DNA of 64,000 nucleotides from assembly GCA_047602575.1 (NCBI GenBank), contig JASGGY010000008.1, positions 97,435 to 161,434 on the forward strand, written 5' to 3'. The DNA is from UBA1366 sp047602575. Its GTDB lineage: Bacteria > Bacillota > Clostridia > Oscillospirales > Ruminococcaceae. Position numbers and translations under genes: made by a program. Of the stretch, positions 25,685 to 32,912 are shown piece after piece (the first letter of the stretch is position 1; each line of letters starts with the position of its first letter). The notes below the pieces were generated by a model that saw only the letters and a list, made by a program, of their open reading frames with translations, was not told the origin of the DNA and made no database searches.

Positions 25685-27055
25685 CTATTTCCCGACACAG
25701 AACTTCGCGAATACCTCGTCCACCACGCGGTCGGTTGCTTTTTCGCCGGTCAACTCCAGCAAGCAGTCCGCCGCACGGTCAAGCGCCACCGTTACCGCGT
25801 CCAGGGTTTCTCCGGCGGAAAGCGCCGCTCTTGCCGCGTCCAACAGTTCCAGCGCGCGTGTAAGGCATTCGCGCTGCCGCTCGTTGGCGTAGAGGGTTTC
25901 GCCGCTCTGATAGGGGCGCACCGCAAGTACTTTCTTGATCGCTTCCTCGAGCGCTGCCTGACCGACTTCTGTTTTGGCGGAAATTTCCACCACCGCGTCG
26001 GCGCAAGCGCTGATTTGCGCAAGCATCGCGTCGTCAAGCGCGCAGCCGAGGTCGGATTTGTTGATCAGCGCCACAACCCGCCGCCCTTTGAGCCGCGCAA
26101 GGAGCGCATAATCCTCGTTGTTCAGTGCCTGCGCGCCGTCGAACACCGCCAGCACAAGCGATGCCCGTTCAAGGCGCGCTTTTGCCATCGAAACGCCGAT
26201 TTCCTCGACCGCATCGGCGGTTTCGCGCAGACCGGCGGTGTCGGAGAGCCGGAGCAGAATCCCGCCCACCATGGCTGACTCCTCGACCACATCGCGCGTC
26301 GTGCCGGGAATGTCCGTCACAATCGAGCGCGTGTAGCCCGTCAGCAGGTTCATCAACGTGGATTTCCCCACATTCGGGCGGCCGGCGATGACCGTATCCA
26401 CGCCCTCGCGGTAAATCTTCCCGCTGTCCGCGTCGAGCAGAATGCCGCGCAGCGTCTGTGCGACCTCCACAAGCGTCACGGCAAGCGCATCCGGCTCGAT
26501 TTCGGGAAGATCCTCCTCCGGAAAATCCACCCACGCCGCCAGCCCGCCCAGAATGCCGAGCAGCCTATTGGTCTGCGTGCGGATGTTCCGGTAAAGCCTG
26601 CCCTCGCGCACGGCGTTCGCGCTGCCCAGCGCCTGCTCGTTCTGGGCGGTGATCACATCCATCACCGCCTCCGCCTGCGTCAGGGAAAGCTTGCCGTTTA
26701 ACAGCGCGCGCTTGGTGAATTCGCCCGCCTGCGCAAGCTCCGCACCCGCCCTGCAGCACGCACGCAGAATGCGCCGCGCTGAGAACACGCCGCCGTGTAC
26801 CGACAGCTCCGCGGTGTCCTCGCCGGTATAGCTGTGCGGCGCGCGGAACACCGTCAGAACCGCGTCGTCGAGCCGCTCGCCGTCCTCAGTCACCCTGCCG
26901 TAGCAGCAGGTGTAACCCGCCATTTCGGCGACGCATTTCCCGCCGAAGGGCTCGAACACGCTCGCCGCGACCCGGAGCGCGTCCGCACCGCTGATCCGGA
27001 TCACCGCCAGTCCGCCCGCCGCCGCCGGCGTGGAAATCGCGCAGATTGTTCGCAT
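25685..27055 (-). CDS. mnmE: tRNA modification GTPase MnmE
   Basis: MnmE (TrmE), 456 residues, the GTPase partner of MnmG. The N-terminal tetrahydrofolate-binding domain covers about 1-120 and the G domain, inserted in a helical domain, has GRPNVGKSTLMNLL (P-loop), DIPGTTRD, DTAGL and NKSD. The protein ends in the conserved CVGK, whose Cys is functionally required in the family. Full length. Confidence 0.97.
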   Translation of the reverse strand: MRTICAISTPAAAGGLAVIRISGADALRVAASVFEPFGGKCVAEMAGYTCCYGRVTEDGERLDDAVLTVFRAPHSYTGEDTAELSVHGGVFSARRILRACCRAGAELAQAGEFTKRALLNGKLSLTQAEAVMDVITAQNEQALGSANAVREGRLYRNIRTQTNRLLGILGGLAAWVDFPEEDLPEIEPDALAVTLVEVAQTLRGILLDADSGKIYREGVDTVIAGRPNVGKSTLMNLLTGYTRSIVTDIPGTTRDVVEESAMVGGILLRLSDTAGLRETADAVEEIGVSMAKARLERASLVLAVFDGAQALNNEDYALLARLKGRRVVALINKSDLGCALDDAMLAQISACADAVVEISAKTEVGQAALEEAIKKVLAVRPYQSGETLYANERQRECLTRALELLDAARAALSAGETLDAVTVALDRAADCLLELTGEKATDRVVDEVFAKFCVGK

Positions 27056-27087
27056 CCGATCACCTTACCTTACTATTTTTCCGCTAA

Positions 27088-27121
27088 GAAAAAAGCCGTC
27101 CGCAGTGCGCGTCCGGCTTTG
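27088..27121 (-). terminator. terminator after jag
   Basis: Minus strand AAAGCCGGACGC / GCGGACGGCTTTTTT hairpin with T-run, immediately after the jag stop codon and before mnmE. It suggests that mnmE is transcribed separately from the rpmH-jag unit. Confidence 0.75.
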
Positions 27122-27130
27122 TTGCTTGCT

Positions 27131-27967
27131 CTAGAACTCGATTTTTGAGTATAATCCGGACGGAAGATTGTCCTCTGGTTTAGGCTTTTTGTAATCCTTC
27201 TCGAAAGAGGTTTTGATGTCAAAGCTCTTGCGCGGGGTTTGTTCCCGCCGTTCGCCGCGCGGCTTGCCGCCCGGTCCGCCCTTGTTAAAGCCGCCGCCCT
27301 TGCCGCCTTTGTTGAAGCCGCCTGCACCGCGTTCCGGCCGCGGGGAAGTCGAGCTGATGATCACCTTGCGGTACGGCTCCTCGCCCACAGAACGGGACGA
27401 AACGCCCTCCAGCTCGGACACAGCCGCGTGGATGATCCGGCGCTCATACGGGTTCATCGGCTCAAGCGTCGAGCTTCTGCCGGTTTTCTTGACGCCGGCG
27501 GCGATTTTCTTCGCCAGCTCCTCAAGAACCGCCTTACGTCTTTCGCGGAAATTGCCGCAGTCGGTGGAAATTCGGAAATACTCCTTGTCGAGCCGATTCG
27601 CAATCAGCGACGCAAGATACTGCACCGCGTCAAGCAGCTCGCCCTTTTTCCCGATCAGCTCCTCCAGCCCGTCGCCGGACACGTTGAGCAGCACGCCGTT
27701 TTCGATGTCACTGGCGTCAATTTTCACGTTCTCCACGCCCATCGCCGTGAAAACGCCGATGATATACTTCTGCGCAACCTTCGTCTTTGTTTCCTCATAG
27801 GTTGCCTCGACCCGTGCGTCGCCCTTTGTTTTGCCGAACAGCCCCTTCTTGGGTTCTTCCAGCACCACAAACGAAATCTCATCCAAAGACGCGCCGAACT
27901 CCTCCGCGGCAAGCGCTTTTGCCTCCTCGACACTCTTTGCGGTCACAACCTTGCTGATTTTCGCCAT
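27131..27967 (-). CDS. jag: KH/R3H RNA-binding protein Jag
   Basis: Jag (SpoIIIJ-associated, KhpB-like), 278 residues: a Jag-N domain (1-55, KSVEEAKALAAEEFGASLDEISFVVLEEPKKG), a KH domain (about 80-150, SGDGLEELIGKKGELLDAVQYLASLI) and an R3H domain (about 155-215, NPYERRIIHAAVSE). After R3H there is a Gly/Lys/Arg-rich low-complexity stretch (residues about 216-250), then a charged tail. The tail is longer than in Bacillus Jag. Next to yidC as in most Firmicutes. Acts on small RNAs/elongation control in relatives. Confidence 0.93.
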   Translation of the reverse strand: MAKISKVVTAKSVEEAKALAAEEFGASLDEISFVVLEEPKKGLFGKTKGDARVEATYEETKTKVAQKYIIGVFTAMGVENVKIDASDIENGVLLNVSGDGLEELIGKKGELLDAVQYLASLIANRLDKEYFRISTDCGNFRERRKAVLEELAKKIAAGVKKTGRSSTLEPMNPYERRIIHAAVSELEGVSSRSVGEEPYRKVIISSTSPRPERGAGGFNKGGKGGGFNKGGPGGKPRGERREQTPRKSFDIKTSFEKDYKKPKPEDNLPSGLYSKIEF

Positions 27968-28009
27968 ATACCATGCTCCCTTCTATTCAACGGCGCAATG
28001 CCGTGAGTG

Positions 28010-28023
28010 ATTTCCCGGGAATT
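28010..28023. other. candidate Noc-binding site
   Basis: ATTTCCCGGGAATT matches the Bacillus Noc-binding consensus ATTTCCCGGGAAAT at 13 of 14 positions. It overlaps the yidC stop codon in the jag-yidC gap. Only this one good match was noticed in the window. Confidence 0.4.
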
Positions 28024-29347
28024 ACTCCTCGATATACTCTTCGCCGTATTTCTCAGCCATCCGCCTGCGCGCTTCGTTGAGGCGCTTCTTGTTTAATTCT
28101 TTCAGTTCGTTGCGGGAAAGCTTTGACTCGTCGATGTCCTCCGCTTCTTCTGCGGTATCTGCGTCCTCGCTGTCGGAACGGTTTTGTCCAAGGGCTTCCT
28201 TGCGCGCTTCAAGGGCTTTCTGCATAAAGGTCTGACGACCCTTGCGTTTTTCCTTATGACGCTCGATATCGCGTGCTACCAGCTTGTCAACATACGCGGG
28301 GGTGTAAATCTTATTGACCAGAATTGTCTGTACCATCGCCAGCAGCGACGAGGTGATCCAGTAAACGCTCAGTCCGATGGGGAAGTTGAAACCGATATAA
28401 AGCGAGAACAGCGGCATGATAAAGAACATGACCCGCATACTTTTCATCATCTGGGTGTTCTGACCGGTCTGGTTTTTCTTCATATAATGCATCGAAACCA
28501 GCGTAGTGAGCATCTGTGCGGCAAAGGTAATCAGCGGGAACAGAACCAGCACGGATTTCACCTTCGGATACTGTCCCATGTTCGTACCGAAAATGGTGTA
28601 ATGGAAATCGCTCACCACTTCCTTGACGTGGGCATCAAACACATCGCCGTACCCGTCCTCCTGCACAAGCGAGAAAATCACCAGCTCGGGGCGGTTCTTC
28701 AGCTGCTTGGAAACCTTGCTGTCGTCGTTGAAATACGCTTCCAGCGGCATCGGCGCGTCTTTATAAAGCATGAGCTTTTCAACCGCCACAGTCAGCTGTG
28801 CCTGGGAAATATCGTCCGTGTGGTCATCGAAATACTTCACCATCTCGGTCGTATCGTCCACGTTCGGGTCGGTCGCGTTCTGGGCGAGGAGCTGGTTGAA
28901 GGTCGTGTCCTTTCCGATTTCCGCGGAAATAGTAATCAGGTTGCTGACGCGCGTCGTCGCTTCCGTTACCTCGTCCTTCGACAGCGGCGAAACGTACTTC
29001 AGCGGCGCATAGATAACCTCGATCATCGCGAACAGAACCAGCATCGTCACGATCATCGGCAGACAGCTCGACGACATACTCACGCCGTTTTCCTGATAGA
29101 GCTTCATCGTTTCTTCGCTTAAACGCGCCTGATCCTTGGCGTATTTTTTCTTGAGCTTTTCAATATCCGGTGCGAATTTCTGCATCTTCGCCGTGCTTTT
29201 CTGCTGCTTGATGCCCAGCGGGAACAGAATCAGCCGGATGATAAAGGTAAACACCACCAGCGAAACCGCGTAGTTTTTTAGCACAAAATAGCAAAGCTTC
29301 ATCAAAAAGCCGAGCGGGATCGCGATGGTCTGGAAAAATCCTGACAT
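28022..29347 (-). CDS. yidC: membrane protein insertase YidC with large loop insertion
   Basis: YidC/Oxa1 insertase of 441 residues. The first conserved span has FTFIIRLILFPL with the catalytic Arg (Arg38); KMQKFAPDIEKLKKKY, SSSCLPMIVTML and PIGLSVYWITSSLLAMVQT are also conserved. Typical Gram-positive YidC is about 260-300 residues; the surplus is a roughly 130-residue hydrophilic insert (about 120-250) between the second and third core spans, predicted outside the membrane, plus a basic/acidic C-terminal tail (about 365-441). No lipobox Cys near the N-terminus. Confidence 0.93.
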   Translation of the reverse strand: MSGFFQTIAIPLGFLMKLCYFVLKNYAVSLVVFTFIIRLILFPLGIKQQKSTAKMQKFAPDIEKLKKKYAKDQARLSEETMKLYQENGVSMSSSCLPMIVTMLVLFAMIEVIYAPLKYVSPLSKDEVTEATTRVSNLITISAEIGKDTTFNQLLAQNATDPNVDDTTEMVKYFDDHTDDISQAQLTVAVEKLMLYKDAPMPLEAYFNDDSKVSKQLKNRPELVIFSLVQEDGYGDVFDAHVKEVVSDFHYTIFGTNMGQYPKVKSVLVLFPLITFAAQMLTTLVSMHYMKKNQTGQNTQMMKSMRVMFFIMPLFSLYIGFNFPIGLSVYWITSSLLAMVQTILVNKIYTPAYVDKLVARDIERHKEKRKGRQTFMQKALEARKEALGQNRSDSEDADTAEEAEDIDESKLSRNELKELNKKRLNEARRRMAEKYGEEYIEE

Positions 29348-29380
29348 TTATAGAAACATCCTTTCTGGAATGGTCTGTGC

Positions 29381-29632
29381 TTATTTTTTTGCGCGCTTGA
29401 TTTTCAGCGCGTCTGTGAACTTGTCCGGAACATGGTCAACGCCGCCCATGCTCCACGGGTTGCATCGCAGCAGCCGCCAGACGGCAAGAATTGTCCCCTT
29501 GAAAAAGCCGTGCTTATGATAGCTTGTCAGCGCATACTGCGAACAGGTCGGGTAATATTTGCACACGGGCGGCTTGAGCGGACTCAGCACCCGCCGGTAA
29601 AACCGGATGAGCAATTCCGCGAGCTGCTTCAT
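29381..29632 (-). CDS. yidD: membrane protein insertion efficiency factor YidD
   Basis: Small YidD protein, 83 residues. Landmarks are LIRFYRRVLSPLKPPVCKYYPTCSQYAL (conserved Cys residues) and GTILAVWRLLRCNPWSMGGVDHVP. Overlaps rnpA by four bases (ATGA). Assists YidC-dependent insertion in relatives. Confidence 0.95.
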   Translation of the reverse strand: MKQLAELLIRFYRRVLSPLKPPVCKYYPTCSQYALTSYHKHGFFKGTILAVWRLLRCNPWSMGGVDHVPDKFTDALKIKRAKK

Positions 29633-30021
29633 TGTCTGCTCCCGCGCGGGTTTCCGGCTTTCTGCGTGCCGGAAAGCTCCTTCTGCGCCTGCTTGTTCAT
29701 CTCCGGAATCAGCCGGCGTCGGATAAAGCCCTCTAAATCGCGGCTGGTTTTTCCGGCAATGTCCGTTCTTGCCACAAACACCAGCTGGTAGCCGATGGGC
29801 ATTTCCGCCTCACAAAGCCGGTATGCCGCGCGTACAATGCGCTTTGCGCGGTTGCGCTCAACAGCGCCGCCGATTTTCTTTCCCGCCGTGATTCCCAGAA
29901 AATTGACCGGCTCCCTGCTGCGCAGAAAATAACAGGTCACCTCACGCGACGCGGCGAATTTCCCCGCGCGGTAAAGCTTCTGGTAGACCTTATTGTCCTT
30001 GAGCGGCTCGGTAAAAAGCAT
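29629..30021 (-). CDS. rnpA: ribonuclease P protein component
   Basis: RNase P protein subunit, 130 residues, basic. It assists the catalytic RNA in 5' tRNA maturation. The RNR motif appears as RNRAKRIVRAAYRL, with an N-terminal FRxxxR-like KLYRAGKFAASREVTCYFLR segment. It lies 130 bases after rpmH, with a terminator-like hairpin between. Start ATG follows AAAGGAA. Confidence 0.95.
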   Translation of the reverse strand: MLFTEPLKDNKVYQKLYRAGKFAASREVTCYFLRSREPVNFLGITAGKKIGGAVERNRAKRIVRAAYRLCEAEMPIGYQLVFVARTDIAGKTSRDLEGFIRRRLIPEMNKQAQKELSGTQKAGNPRGSRQ

Positions 30022-30046
30022 ATGTGTTCCTTTCCGCGCACGGGCG

Positions 30047-30108
30047 GATGAAAAAAGACCACACAGATACCAAATGCCTTATCCCGCGTTGGTATAGGGT
30101 GGTCAGCT
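30047..30108 (-). terminator. hairpin terminator/attenuator between rpmH and rnpA
   Basis: Minus strand GACCACC...TACCAA pairs with TTGGTA...GTGGTC and is followed by TTTTTT. It lies between rpmH and rnpA, so it probably lowers rnpA expression relative to rpmH by partial termination. Confidence 0.7.
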
Positions 30109-30151
30109 TTTCGTTTGCGCCGCAAAGCGCACGGCTTCGCGGTTTTCCCGT

Positions 30152-30286
30152 TTAGTGGCTCAGTCTGGCTCTTCCCTTTGCGCGTCTTCTTGCCAGAACC
30201 TTGCGTCCGTTTCTTGTCGCCATTCTGGACATGAAACCATGAACTTTCTTTCTGTGCAGCTTTTTGGGCTGGTACGTTCTTTTCAT
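30152..30286 (-). CDS. rpmH: 50S ribosomal protein L34
   Basis: Translating the minus strand from the ATG at 30286 gives 44 residues beginning MKRTYQPKKLHRKKVHGFM and ending RRRAKGRARLSH, an unmistakable L34. GGGAGG stands nine bases before the ATG. First gene of the rpmH-rnpA-yidD-yidC-jag series, divergent from dnaA. Confidence 0.98.
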   Translation of the reverse strand: MKRTYQPKKLHRKKVHGFMSRMATRNGRKVLARRRAKGRARLSH

Positions 30287-30386
30287 TCTGCTTTCCTCCC
30301 TTGCCTTGATGTATCAATTTCTTATAAAGAAACTATCAGCAAACTAACACAGTGCGTCCGTTTTCCGCGAACCCCTGCAAGTTATC

Positions 30387-30416
30387 ATTATAGCCGATTG
30401 CGGTAGGTCTTGTCAA
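30387..30416 (-). promoter_or_regulatory. rpmH promoter
   Basis: Minus strand TTGACA (30411-30416), 18-base spacer, TATAAT (30387-30392), both perfect consensus, about 100 bases before rpmH. Confidence 0.85.
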
Positions 30417-30509
30417 TAGCGTTCACAATTATTTTATGATTTTTCCCGTTTTCAGAACAGTTTAAACACTTTCTGCTGCACTATTTAATAAATAAACCGT
30501 TTCAGGCAC

Positions 30510-30538
30510 TTGAAATTTCCTGCAATCCGTGTTATACT
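30510..30538 (+). promoter_or_regulatory. dnaA promoter
   Basis: TTGAAA (30510-30515), 17-base spacer, TATACT (30533-30538), about 168 bases before dnaA. A one-mismatch DnaA-box variant, TTTTCAACC, lies at 30584-30592 within the leader and could allow autoregulation. Confidence 0.75.
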
Positions 30539-30706
30539 GAAAGAAGAAGCGGTTTGTGCGGGATTTTCCGCTGACCGCCGGCTTTTCAACCAAATTTTAT
30601 AGATTCACGAACCTGTACGGTTGTTTCTGATTTTCCAGAAACTGTTACCGTGCGTTGGTTTTTTGTTGTTTTTTCTCATTTTTAGTATTGAAACGGAGTT
30701 ACGGTC

Positions 30707-32062
30707 ATGGATTTCAACGAAATCGTCGAGAGCGTCAAAAGATTCTGCCTGTCCGACCCGGGCGTGAGCGAAATCGGCTTCAACAAATGGCTCAAGCCGC
30801 TGGAAGCGGTCAGGCTTGAGGGCAAAACCTGTTACCTTGCCGCGGACAACGAGTTCACCCGCCGCACGGTGTCGGAGGTTTACGAAGCCGTTTTAAAAAG
30901 AGGCTTCCAGCAGGCGCTGGGCTTTGAGGCGGAGGTTGTGATCACCCTGCGAGCGGACCGCAGCGAGGACGACGCGATTCAGGAGATCATCAATCAGGAA
31001 AAAAACGTCAACCAGATTTTAAAAGGAGCGCGCTACGACCTGACCTTTGATAATTTTATTAAGGGTAAGTCCAACGAGCTTGCCTATGCGTTCTGCATCG
31101 CGGTTTCCGGAAAGAACGAAAATGCCGCGATGAACGCAAAAGAGGTGTTCAACCCCTTGTTCATTTACGGCGAATCGGGGCTGGGAAAAACCCATCTGCT
31201 CAAAGCCATCGAGCATGAAATCACCGCCCGCCATCCGGAGCTGAAGGTCATCTATACGACCGGCGAAAGCTTCACCAACGAGCTTGTCAAGGCAATCATG
31301 AACAAGCAGACCTATGCCTTTCACGAAAAATACCGCTCCGCCGATTTCTTTCTGGTCGATGACGTGCAGTTCATCGCCGGCCGCGATTCCTCTGAGGAGG
31401 AGTTTTTCCACACCTTCAACGAGCTTTACAACCGCGGGAAACAGATCGTGCTGACCTCGGACATCCCCCCGTCAAAGATCACCAAGCTGCAGAACCGCAT
31501 CCGTACGCGCTTTGCGCTGGGCGTTCAGGTGGACGTGCAGGCGCCGGATTTTGAAACGCGCATGGCAATCGTCAAGCGTAAGGCCGAGCTGCTGAATCTT
31601 TCCCTCTCTGACGTGGTGGCGCGGATCGTTTCCGAAAAAATCAAAACCAACATCCGTCAGCTCGAGGGCGCCGTCAATAAAATGAAAGCTCTCACCATTT
31701 ATACCAACGAAGTGCCGTCGGTTTCCATGGCACAGCGCGTCATCAAGGAAGTTCTCATCGACAACCAGCCCTCCGAAATCACGGTGGATCGCATCATCAG
31801 CGACGTGGCGACCGCGTTCAGCGTTTCTCCGGACGAAATCCGCAGCGCAAACCGCAACGCACCCGTTTCGCTCGCGCGTAAAATCGCAATCTACGTCTTC
31901 CGCGAAGTCAAAAGCATGACCTATATCGAAATCGGCAAAGAACTTGGCCGCAACCATTCCACCATGACCACCAGCTATCAGGACGTGTCCACCATGCTCA
32001 AGAAAAATTCCGACCTGCGCGAAACCGTCGAGGATATCATCAAAAATCTCAAGGAAAATTGA
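30707..32062 (+). CDS. dnaA: chromosomal replication initiator DnaA
   Basis: Replication initiator, 451 residues. Domain I is about 1-85, a short linker follows, then the AAA+ domain with Walker A GESGLGKTHL and Walker B FFLVDDVQFIAG. Domain IV is recognisable (ARKIAIYVFREVKSMTYIEIGKELGRNHSTM) but its recognition segment reads GRNHSTMTTSYQDV where Bacillus and E. coli have GRDHTT(V)(I/L)HA, and the usual PRQ before it is ARK. This matches the unusual boxes in the adjacent origin. GGAG lies eight bases before the ATG. Confidence 0.98.
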   Translation: MDFNEIVESVKRFCLSDPGVSEIGFNKWLKPLEAVRLEGKTCYLAADNEFTRRTVSEVYEAVLKRGFQQALGFEAEVVITLRADRSEDDAIQEIINQEKNVNQILKGARYDLTFDNFIKGKSNELAYAFCIAVSGKNENAAMNAKEVFNPLFIYGESGLGKTHLLKAIEHEITARHPELKVIYTTGESFTNELVKAIMNKQTYAFHEKYRSADFFLVDDVQFIAGRDSSEEEFFHTFNELYNRGKQIVLTSDIPPSKITKLQNRIRTRFALGVQVDVQAPDFETRMAIVKRKAELLNLSLSDVVARIVSEKIKTNIRQLEGAVNKMKALTIYTNEVPSVSMAQRVIKEVLIDNQPSEITVDRIISDVATAFSVSPDEIRSANRNAPVSLARKIAIYVFREVKSMTYIEIGKELGRNHSTMTTSYQDVSTMLKKNSDLRETVEDIIKNLKEN

Positions 32063-32070
32063 TTTTTAGA

Positions 32071-32195
32071 CTGTGATAAAACCTAGTCAGAGGGCGTTGC
32101 CCTCCGACACCTCCCACCAAAGGGGGCATGCCCCCTTTGTAAACCTGTTGTTTTTGTTTATTTATCGTTTGTGATCTTTTTTACTTTGAGCGTTT
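32071..32195 (+). repeat. modular hairpin repeat, copy 4
   Basis: CTGTGATAAAACCTAGTCAG, then the AGAGGGCGTTGCCCTC hairpin, then CAAAGGGGGCATGCCCCCTTTG and a TTGTTTTTG tail. Directly follows dnaA; the T-rich end may terminate dnaA transcription. Confidence 0.85.
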
Positions 32196-32239
32196 TTTTC
32201 ACTTCTATGTACTTTATCCTTCGTCTGAAATAACAGAAA

Positions 32240-32620
32240 ACGAACTGTTGAAAAACGTAAACATTTCGTAGAAACAAGGTAAAAAAACGGACTTTTCAAC
32301 ACTTTCAACAGAGTTTTCAACAAAACCATCCCGCAAAATTCCCATGATCGACGGACGTTACATGGTGTTACATGGATTTTTAAACAACGCGTTGAAACGC
32401 CGTTTTGAAAAATCAGCTCCGGACTTGTCCGAAAACCACGTTCTGAACAAAGTTCTCAACACCAACCGAACAGCCTTTGCGATTACCGACAAGCAGAAAT
32501 TTCCGCTTTGGAAACTTTGGACGCGCTGTTGAAACTCCGTTGAGCCGCAAACTGCGCATCTGCCGACAAAAACGAGCCAAACCCAGTTTTCAACACCCCC
32601 TACTACGACTACTAATATCT
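32240..32620. other. oriC: oriC: non-canonical DnaA-box cluster and unwinding element
   Basis: The dnaA-dnaN gap has four exact TTTTCAACA boxes: 32246-32254 (minus), 32293-32301, 32314-32322 and 32587-32595 (plus). Variants lie at 32302-32310 (CTTTCAACA), 32453-32461 (TTCTCAACA), 32527-32535 (minus GTTTCAACA) and 32390-32398 (minus). No TTATCCACA is seen. After the last box come CCCCC and a trinucleotide array, then AT-rich DNA to about 32805. A direct repeat GTTACATGG occurs at about 32357-32375. Confidence 0.8.
32600..32617 (+). other. DnaA-trio-like array (basal unwinding element)
   Basis: CTACTACGACTACTAATA. On the opposite strand, read 3' to 5', this is GAT-GAT-GCT-GAT-GAT-TAT, matching the DnaA-trio pattern described for B. 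subtilis. It follows a DnaA box (32587-32595) and a five-C cluster. Confidence 0.65.
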
Positions 32621-32805
32621 TTCTATTTATTGTTTGTATTTCCGCGCAGAAAAAACTCTGCTGATTGAAACAACGTAGATTTTACATTTCGCTTAAAGGA
32701 CAAGCTTGCAGTCAAAATATATATGCTAATTTTCCGGGCATCTAATAGAAGCACAAAGTATAACCAAAAGCAAAGTAAGTTAAGAAAATCAAATATACAA
32801 TTTAC

Positions 32806-32878
32806 GAAACAAAGGGTTTCCAAAGGGGGCATGCCCCCTTTGGCAGGAGGTGTCGGAGGGCAGCGCCCTCTGACTAGC
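32806..32878 (-). repeat. modular hairpin repeat, copy 5 (inverted)
   Basis: Mirror of copy 4: AAGGGTTTCCAAAGGGGGCA, CCCCCTTTGG, GGAGGTGTCGGAGGG and CCCTCTGACTAG. It ends about 35 bases before dnaN, so copies 4 and 5 bracket the origin in opposite orientation. Confidence 0.85.
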
Positions 32879-32912
32879 TTTGAACAAACCCGGATGAAAT
32901 GGAGTTATGGAT

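Noticed and set aside
30287..30706. Origin in the rpmH-dnaA gap
   Set aside because: Only one mismatched box (30584-30592) was found there, compared with the dense cluster in the dnaA-dnaN gap.
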